Positions 59,631 to 64,000 of a stretch of 64,000 nt of DNA are shown piece after piece. The notes under the pieces are model-generated. The model saw nothing but the letters and a program-made list of their open reading frames with translations. It did not search any database and was not told where the DNA came from. The stretch spans positions 1 through 64,000 of the forward strand of contig JAHDLB010000045.1 of the NCBI GenBank assembly GCA_018432315.1, given 5' to 3'. The position numbers and the translations under genes are program-made. Every line of letters starts with the position of its first letter. Within the stretch, counting starts at the first letter, position 1. This stretch comes from Anaerolineae bacterium (GTDB lineage Bacteria; Chloroflexota; Anaerolineae; Aggregatilineales; Aggregatilineaceae).

Positions 59631-60251
59631 ATGGCTAACCAGCTTGCATTCTATTTCGACGTAGCGCGCTGCACCGGCTGCAAAGCATGCCAGGTCGCGT
59701 GCCAGGACAAGCACGACCTCCCCGCCGACATGCGCTGGCGGCGGGTGGCGGAATACAGCGGCGGCGAGTGGGTTCGCAACCAGGACGGGTCGTTCACGCA
59801 GAACGTGTTCGCGTACTACGTGTCGGTTGCGTGCAATCACTGCGAAAAACCGATCTGCCAGGAAGTGTGCCCGGCCAGCGCGATCACCAAGCGCGACGAT
59901 GGCATCGTGCTCATCGACGAAGACAAGTGCATCGGCTGCCGGTACTGCGAGTGGGCCTGCCCCTACGCGGCCCCGCAGTTCGACGAAGACTCGGGCACGA
60001 TGAGCAAATGCACGTTGTGTGTCGACTACATCGACGCGGGCCAGCTTCCGGCCTGTGTGGCGGCCTGCCCGTCGCGCGCGCTGGAAGTGGGCGAGTTGAG
60101 CGAGCTGCGCGCCAAGTACGGCGATCTCGCCGAAGTGGCGCCGTTACCCGAAGCAAAACTGACTGAGCCTGCCATGATCATCAAACCGAACGCCAAGACG
60201 AAACCCGTTCTGGCGAAGGCGGGCCGGCTTGCCAACCCGGAGGAGGTTTAA
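59631..60251 (+). CDS. dmsB: DmsB-type four-cluster [4Fe-4S] subunit
   Basis: A 206-aa electron-transfer subunit, ATG after GAGGAGG, 14 bp behind dmsA. Cysteine groups in order: CTGCKACQVACQDKHDLP, CNHCEKPICQEVCP, CIGCRYCEWACP and CTLCVDYIDAGQLPACVAACPS. The opening NQLAFYFDVARCTGCKACQ is very close to E. coli DmsB. It passes electrons from the DmsC quinol site to the Mo centre and is exported with DmsA by the twin-arginine route. Confidence 0.95.
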   Translation: MANQLAFYFDVARCTGCKACQVACQDKHDLPADMRWRRVAEYSGGEWVRNQDGSFTQNVFAYYVSVACNHCEKPICQEVCPASAITKRDDGIVLIDEDKCIGCRYCEWACPYAAPQFDEDSGTMSKCTLCVDYIDAGQLPACVAACPSRALEVGELSELRAKYGDLAEVAPLPEAKLTEPAMIIKPNAKTKPVLAKAGRLANPEEV

Positions 60252-60253
60252 TC

Positions 60254-61177
60254 ATGGACGTTCGCGAGTGGGCGCTGATAGCATTCACGATTCTCAGCCA
60301 GATGGCGGTAGGCTCGTTCATTATCCTCGGCATCGTCTACTTCTTCGCCGCGCGCAAGTGGGGCGAGGAAGAGGCTGACCGGCTGAGCGACCGCGCGCTG
60401 CTGGCGATCGGGCCGGTCCTGGTGCTGGGCACGCTGGCCTCGCTGTTCCACCTGGGCAACCCGCTGAACGCCTACCGGGCGATCGCCAACGTGGGATCGT
60501 CGTGGCTCAGCCGCGAGATTCTCGCCAACGTGCTGTTCATCGGCGTGGGCGCGGTCTTCGCCTTCATGCAGTGGCGCAAGATCAGCACCTCGGCCACGCG
60601 GAACGTCGTCGCGCTGGTCGCGGCGGCCATCGGCGTGGTGCTGGTCTTCAGCATGTCGCAGATTTACATGCTGCGCACCGCCCCGGCCTGGGACACCATC
60701 GCCACCCCGATCACGTTCTTCACCACGACGTTCCTGCTGGGCGCGCTGGCAGTGGGGGCGGCCTACGTCGCCAACTACGCCTACGTCCAGCGCAAGGAGC
60801 CGGGCTGCGCCGATACGCAGTGCGAGATCATGCGCAGCACGCTGCGCTGGCTGGCGCTGGCGTCGGTGGTCCTGGTGGGCGTGCACCTGGTCGTCCTGCC
60901 GCTGTACGTGGCCTATCTCGCCAGCAGCGACGTGGCCGCGGCCAACGACGCGGTCAACGTCCTGATGGGCGACTACGGCGTGGTGTTCGCGCTGCGGCTG
61001 GTGCTGGTCTTCGTGGGCGCGGGCATCCTGGGCGCGTTCCTATATCGCAACGCCAGCAGCCCGGGCCGCGAGAAAATCCTGGGCAACCTGGCTTACGCCG
61101 CGTTCGCGGTGGTGCTGGTGGCCGAGGTGATGGGGCGCTTCCTGTTCTACGCCATGCAGACACGCATCGGCTTGTAG
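60254..61177 (+). CDS. dmsC: DmsC-type membrane anchor and quinol-oxidising subunit
   Basis: The 307-aa polytopic protein has eight predicted membrane helices (EWALIAFTILSQMAVGSFII first, GVVFALRLVLVFVGAGILGA late). The phrase LFHLGNPLNAYRAIANVGSS with SWLSREIL is diagnostic of the DmsC family. It starts after AGGAGG two bases past the dmsB stop. It anchors DmsAB and takes electrons from menaquinol. The conserved acid/His residues for quinol binding cannot be assigned with certainty here. Confidence 0.93.
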   Translation: MDVREWALIAFTILSQMAVGSFIILGIVYFFAARKWGEEEADRLSDRALLAIGPVLVLGTLASLFHLGNPLNAYRAIANVGSSWLSREILANVLFIGVGAVFAFMQWRKISTSATRNVVALVAAAIGVVLVFSMSQIYMLRTAPAWDTIATPITFFTTTFLLGALAVGAAYVANYAYVQRKEPGCADTQCEIMRSTLRWLALASVVLVGVHLVVLPLYVAYLASSDVAAANDAVNVLMGDYGVVFALRLVLVFVGAGILGAFLYRNASSPGREKILGNLAYAAFAVVLVAEVMGRFLFYAMQTRIGL

Positions 61178-61206
61178 GCGAGCGTCTCGCTTGCCGTACC
61201 GTATAG

Positions 61207-61236
61207 GCCGGGGGTGCCCGCGCGGGCATCCCCGGC
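61207..61236 (+). repeat. Near-perfect 30-bp inverted repeat between dmsC and the chaperone gene
   Basis: GCCGGGGGTGCCCGC (61207-61221) and GCGGGCATCCCCGGC (61222-61236) are inverted copies with a single G-T mismatch, which is a wobble pair in RNA. No T-run follows. It probably forms a very stable intercistronic hairpin that sets expression of dmsABC apart from the maturation genes. Confidence 0.7.
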
Positions 61237-61273
61237 ACACCGCAGCATATCGACAGTATCGGAAGGACAACGG

Positions 61274-61969
61274 ATGGGTACCAACGGTCGTTATAACTTC
61301 GATGAATGGCAGATCACGCTCACCGCGCACGCGCTGGCCTATGGATTCCTGAGCAAAGCCCTGTACAACGAGCCATCGGCGGACTTTCTGGCGCCGCTGT
61401 TCGACGAGAACCTGTTCGCCGAATGGCCGCTCGACACGGACGTCGAGCACACGCGCCGGGGGATCGACCTGCTGGCGGCGTTTGGCGCGGCGTGGACGCC
61501 GGACCAGCTCGCCCTGCTGAAATCGGACTATAACGCGCTGTTCGTGGGGGCGGGCCCGCTGCTGGCCCATCCCTGGGAATCCGTCTATCTGAGCGAGGAA
61601 CACCTGATCTTCGACGTGCAGACGCTCGAAGTGCGCGAGATTTACCGCCGCTTTGGGCTGCAAGCCCCGTCGTCTGTGCGCGAGCCGGACGATCACATCG
61701 GCCTGGAGCTGGCCTTCCTGGTACACCTGTGCAGCCTGGGGCTGGACGCCGCCGAGCGGGGCGACATCGACGCGTTCGAGAGCAGCCTGCAAGCCCAGCG
61801 CGGTTTTCTGGGCGATCACGTGCTGCGCTGGGCGCCCACCTTCATGCAGCGGGTCATCGAGCACGCCGCGACGGATTACTACCGGGGCGTGGCGTACCTG
61901 GGCCTGGGCACGCTGGAGACGGTCGCCCGCGTTTTCGACCTGGCCGTCCAGCCGGTGGGGCAGGGGTAG
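61274..61969 (+). CDS. Second TorD/DmsD-like chaperone
   Basis: A 231-aa protein from the ATG at 61274 after GGAAGGA. TorD-family phrases: LAYGFLSKALYNEPSADFLA, LLKSDYNALFVGAGPLLAHP and PDDHIGLELAFLVHLCSLGL, then GFLGDHVLRWAPTFMQRVIE. It is the expected export/maturation chaperone for the Tat-dependent DmsA upstream. It is clearly diverged from the chaperone at 53681, so each molybdoenzyme has its own helper. Confidence 0.92.
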   Translation: MGTNGRYNFDEWQITLTAHALAYGFLSKALYNEPSADFLAPLFDENLFAEWPLDTDVEHTRRGIDLLAAFGAAWTPDQLALLKSDYNALFVGAGPLLAHPWESVYLSEEHLIFDVQTLEVREIYRRFGLQAPSSVREPDDHIGLELAFLVHLCSLGLDAAERGDIDAFESSLQAQRGFLGDHVLRWAPTFMQRVIEHAATDYYRGVAYLGLGTLETVARVFDLAVQPVGQG

Positions 61970-61972
61970 GCG

Positions 61973-63184
61973 ATGCTGGCGGCGATCGAGCGTTTCGCGC
62001 ACGTTGACGGCGCCGCGATCGCGTTCGATCCGGAGCGGTGCCTGCGCGCGCGGGACCGGTTTTCGACGTGCGACCTGTGCGCGGCGCGCTGCCCGGCGGG
62101 GGCGGTGCGCGTCGAGGACGGCGGCGCCGCCTTCGACCCGGCGGCCTGTGCCCTGTGCGGGCTGTGCCTGCACCTGTGCCCGGTCGGCGCGTTCGCGGGC
62201 GACACCGGCGCCAACGACATCCTGCGCTGCGCCGCGCAGATCGACGACCTGGACGCACTCGAGCTGATCTGCCCGGCGCATCCGGCCCCGGCCACCGGCC
62301 CCGCCCGGATCGACGCGGCGATCGGCCATGCCGGCTGCCTGGCGTCACTGGGGCCGTCGGCGTATATCAGCCTGATGGCTTGCGGGCTTTCGCGCGTGGC
62401 GGTCCGCCTGGACGCCTGCCACGAATGCCCGCTGAGCCAGGTGGCAGCAGACATCCGGCAAACGATCGACAAGGCACGGCGCGTGCTGGCGTCGTGGGAC
62501 ATGGCCGGGCATGTGGACGTTGTAGAAGAAAGTTCGTCGGAGGATGGGCAGGCCCGCCCGGTCTACCCGGCCAGCCGCCCGCCGGTATCGCGGCGCAAGC
62601 TGTTCCGGCGCCTCACGTCCGCCCCCACCGAGACGATCGACGCAGCCCTGCTCGTGGACGAAGCGCCGTCACCCGCGAAGAGACAACTCCCCGCCGAGCG
62701 CCGCCGCCTTTTGCACGCGCTGGACCTGCTGCCACCTGTCCCCCCGACCGCGTTGTGCCCCGCGCCGGACGCCGGGCAGGCGTTCGTGCTGCTGGGCGTA
62801 GACGAGCGCTGTACCGCCTGCGGGGTGTGCGCGCACGCCTGCCCCACCGGCGCGCTCGACGTGATCTACGACGACGAGTTGCGTTGTTTCGAGATTCAGT
62901 TCGAGCCGCGCGCGTGTACCGGCTGCGAGGCGTGCCTGCACGTCTGCGACCCGGCGGCGCTGCACTGGCGGCGCGTGCCCCTGTTCCGCGAGTTCCTGGC
63001 GGCGGGGCCGGGCCGGGTCCATCGCGGCGTGTTCCACGTGTGCGAGGACTGCGGCGCGCGCTTTGCGGGCGAGCCGTCGGCGCGGGGCTTCTGCCCGACG
63101 TGCGACTTTCGGCGGCAAAATCCATTCGGGTATAAGATTCCCCCCAGAATGCTCGAACGCCGTGTGGAGGTGCGCCAGGACTGA
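61973..63184 (+). CDS. Polyferredoxin-like [4Fe-4S] protein with C-terminal zinc-ribbon-like motif
   Basis: A 403-aa soluble protein, 3 bp behind the chaperone. The N-terminal ferredoxin pair has CDLCAARCPAGAV and CALCGLCLHLCPVGAF. The middle part has scattered cysteines (GCLASLG, LMACGLSRVAVRLDACHECP). The second pair lies near the C-terminus: CTACGVCAHACPTGAL and CTGCEACLHVCDPAAL. The end carries CEDCGARF...CPTCDFRR, a four-Cys zinc-ribbon-like arrangement. The linker from about 185 to 260 is low-complexity. Similar polyferredoxins accompany molybdoenzymes as electron carriers or maturation factors; the exact role is unknown. Cytoplasmic: no signal peptide. Confidence 0.8.
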   Translation: MLAAIERFAHVDGAAIAFDPERCLRARDRFSTCDLCAARCPAGAVRVEDGGAAFDPAACALCGLCLHLCPVGAFAGDTGANDILRCAAQIDDLDALELICPAHPAPATGPARIDAAIGHAGCLASLGPSAYISLMACGLSRVAVRLDACHECPLSQVAADIRQTIDKARRVLASWDMAGHVDVVEESSSEDGQARPVYPASRPPVSRRKLFRRLTSAPTETIDAALLVDEAPSPAKRQLPAERRRLLHALDLLPPVPPTALCPAPDAGQAFVLLGVDERCTACGVCAHACPTGALDVIYDDELRCFEIQFEPRACTGCEACLHVCDPAALHWRRVPLFREFLAAGPGRVHRGVFHVCEDCGARFAGEPSARGFCPTCDFRRQNPFGYKIPPRMLERRVEVRQD

Positions 63185-63207
63185 TCCGCGAACACTGACA
63201 ATCGATT

Positions 63208-63347
63208 CTCCGAGTCTGCTGGACCTACGACCACCGCGTTACGGCCAGCAGGCCGACCTCGACGATGGGCGAGGGCCCGCCTGTGTGGGCGGGTTAGGGT
63301 TGCATGTGGAAACGCCGCGGCCTCCCGACGTCCGGATGCCCCCGGAC
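63208..63347 (+). ncRNA. Structured leader, candidate molybdenum-cofactor-type riboswitch
   Basis: The 252-bp gap before the FmdE-like gene is richly self-complementary. CGAG (63211-63214) pairs with CTCG (63258-63261) outside CTGCTGG/CCAGCAG (63216-63222 with 63245-63251). CCCGCC/GGCGGG (63276-63281 with 63288-63293) forms a second hairpin, and GTCCGG/CCGGAC (63330-63335 with 63342-63347) a third. Single-stranded patches such as CTCCGAG and GGAAACGCC resemble what I remember of Moco riboswitches, and FmdE and molybdoenzyme genes are typical Moco-RNA neighbours. The assignment is from memory of the family and not a model match. Confidence 0.45.
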
Positions 63348-63367
63348 TGACTTGGTAAGGAGAACCT

Positions 63368-63418
63368 GTGTGCCGTTCGACGACCGTCGCCAGCTTCTCT
63401 GCTGGCGATTGTGTTTGA
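63368..63418 (+). CDS. Possible 16-codon leader peptide in the fmdE leader
   Basis: GTG at 63368 follows a strong AAGGAG (63357-63362) by 5 nt and opens a 16-codon frame (MCRSTTVASFSAGDCV) that stops at 63416-63418, 18 nt before the FmdE-like ATG. The frame spans the terminator-like hairpin at 63387-63408, so translation would disrupt that structure. It may be a real leader peptide, or the AAGGAG may serve only in regulation. Confidence 0.35.
   Translation: MCRSTTVASFSAGDCV
63387..63415 (+). terminator. Terminator-like hairpin in the fmdE leader (expression platform)
   Basis: TCGCCAGC (63387-63394) and GCTGGCGA (63401-63408) form a perfect 8-bp stem with a 6-nt loop, followed by TTGTGTT. 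It lies between the folded leader and the start codon, where a riboswitch would place a terminator or ribosome-site-masking stem. Confidence 0.5.
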
Positions 63419-63436
63419 GGTGAAAGAGACCAACCG

Positions 63437-64000
63437 ATGCCATCACTGAGCGAATTTCTCCAGGCCAGCGCCGCCCACCACAAGCACCTCTGCCCGCGCC
63501 AGGTATTGGGCGTGCGCATGGGAATGCGCGCCGCGCTCGAACTGGGGCTGGACCTGCCGCAGACTAACAAGCGGCTGTACGCGTTCGTCGAGACCGACGG
63601 CTGCCTGGTGGATGGCGTGATCGCCGCGACGGGCTGCAACGTGGGGCGCCGCACCCTGCAGATCGTGGACTTCGGCAAAGTGGCCGCGACGTTCGTCGAC
63701 ACGACGACGGGGACCGCGATTCGCATCTTCCCGCATCCCGACGCCCGCCAGACCGCGCCGCTGTTCGCGCCCGGCGAGCGCGATCGCTGGCACGCCCAAC
63801 TGGCCGGCTACCAGGCCATGCCCGACGAGGCGCTGCTGGTCGTCCAGCCGGTGGAGCTGAGCGTGTCGATGGCGGCGATCATCAGCCGGCCCGGCGTGCG
63901 CACCGCCTGCGCGCAGTGCGGCGAGGAGATCATCAACGAGCGCGAAGTGGTGCGCGGCGGGATCGTGCTGTGCCGGGCCTGCGCGGGCGAGAGCTATTAC
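63437..64000 (+). CDS. FmdE family protein (formylmethanofuran dehydrogenase subunit E-like), partial
   Basis: The frame opens at the ATG at 63437 and is still open at the window end (188 codons). The N-terminal FmdE domain is recognisable: FLQASAAHHKHLCPRQVLGV (His/Cys), ETDGCLVDGVIAATGCNVGR (two Cys) and the following DFGKVAATFVDTTTGTAI. The C-terminal part begins a zinc-finger-like region, CAQCGEEIINE ... LCRACAG. Despite the name, FmdE proteins occur widely without methanofuran metabolism, often near molybdoenzymes. A role in molybdenum or tungsten enzyme maturation is inferred from context. Confidence 0.88.
   Translation, partial: MPSLSEFLQASAAHHKHLCPRQVLGVRMGMRAALELGLDLPQTNKRLYAFVETDGCLVDGVIAATGCNVGRRTLQIVDFGKVAATFVDTTTGTAIRIFPHPDARQTAPLFAPGERDRWHAQLAGYQAMPDEALLVVQPVELSVSMAAIISRPGVRTACAQCGEEIINEREVVRGGIVLCRACAGESYY

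Noticed and set aside
1-64000. CRISPR arrays, insertion sequences, attachment sites, rRNA and tRNA genes
   Set aside because: None found by reading both strands: no regularly spaced short repeats, transposase motifs or tRNA-like cloverleaf; the only repeats are domain repeats and leader modules described above.

Overview
The window is 64 kb of GC-rich bacterial DNA with dense, mostly operonic genes. It has no rRNA, tRNA, CRISPR array or transposase that I could find. The gene mix suggests a member of the Chloroflexota, probably an Anaerolineae-like lineage. It includes many sugar/glycerol-phosphate ABC transporters with lipoprotein-free exported binding proteins, a large exported protein of repeated adhesion-like domains, NB-ARC/LuxR regulators, RNase J and CISM-type molybdoenzymes. 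This placement is inferred from gene content alone; there is no marker rRNA here.

Layout. (1) 1-4321, minus: the N-terminal 1440 codons of a giant exported repeat protein that runs off the left edge. (2) 4954-7741, plus: ECF sigma factor, membrane anti-sigma-like protein and exported beta-propeller-like protein. (3) 7896-15572, minus: AraC regulator, sugar ABC transporter (binding protein and two permeases), two divergent URO-D/cobamide-methyltransferase-family proteins and a CBM9-like protein; a DUF5107-TPR protein is divergent (15699-19004). (4) 19341-27689: degenerate cold-shock protein, RNase J, then minus-strand malQ-ROK kinase-mazG, GNAT, CYTH, an AftB-like GT-C membrane protein and an unknown protein. 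(5) 27972-33222: exported V8-like serine protease and a complete ribose-type sugar ABC transporter. (6) 33319-39699: tag, an AviRa-like methyltransferase, and a glycerophosphodiester/glycerol-3-phosphate locus (exported GDPD, ugpB, ugpA, ugpE, no ugpC). (7) 39792-47611: LuxR/NB-ARC regulator, ScyD/ScyE-like exported protein, MscS channel, orphan 7TM histidine kinase. (8) 47773-64000, plus: a molybdoenzyme island.

The island holds two NarX/NarL-like kinase-regulator pairs, two molybdopterin oxidoreductases each with its own four-cluster Fe-S subunit and TorD-like chaperone, a DmsC-like anchor, a polyferredoxin and an FmdE-like protein. The second enzyme (57181-61177) is a Tat-exported DmsABC-type reductase. 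The first (50147) has no Tat signal or anchor gene and carries an N-terminal degenerate receiver domain, which is the most unusual protein architecture in the window.

The most interesting non-coding signal is a pair of matching promoter-plus-leader modules in front of the GDPD gene and ugpB. Each has TTGATT/C-17-TACAAT, a shared structured block, and an identical GAAAGGAGGATCGC motif 63-66 nt upstream of the start codon. That motif resembles the mRNA-stabilising STAB-SD of Bacillus thuringiensis cry3A. The fmdE-like gene at the right edge is preceded by a structured leader that may be a molybdenum-cofactor-type riboswitch.
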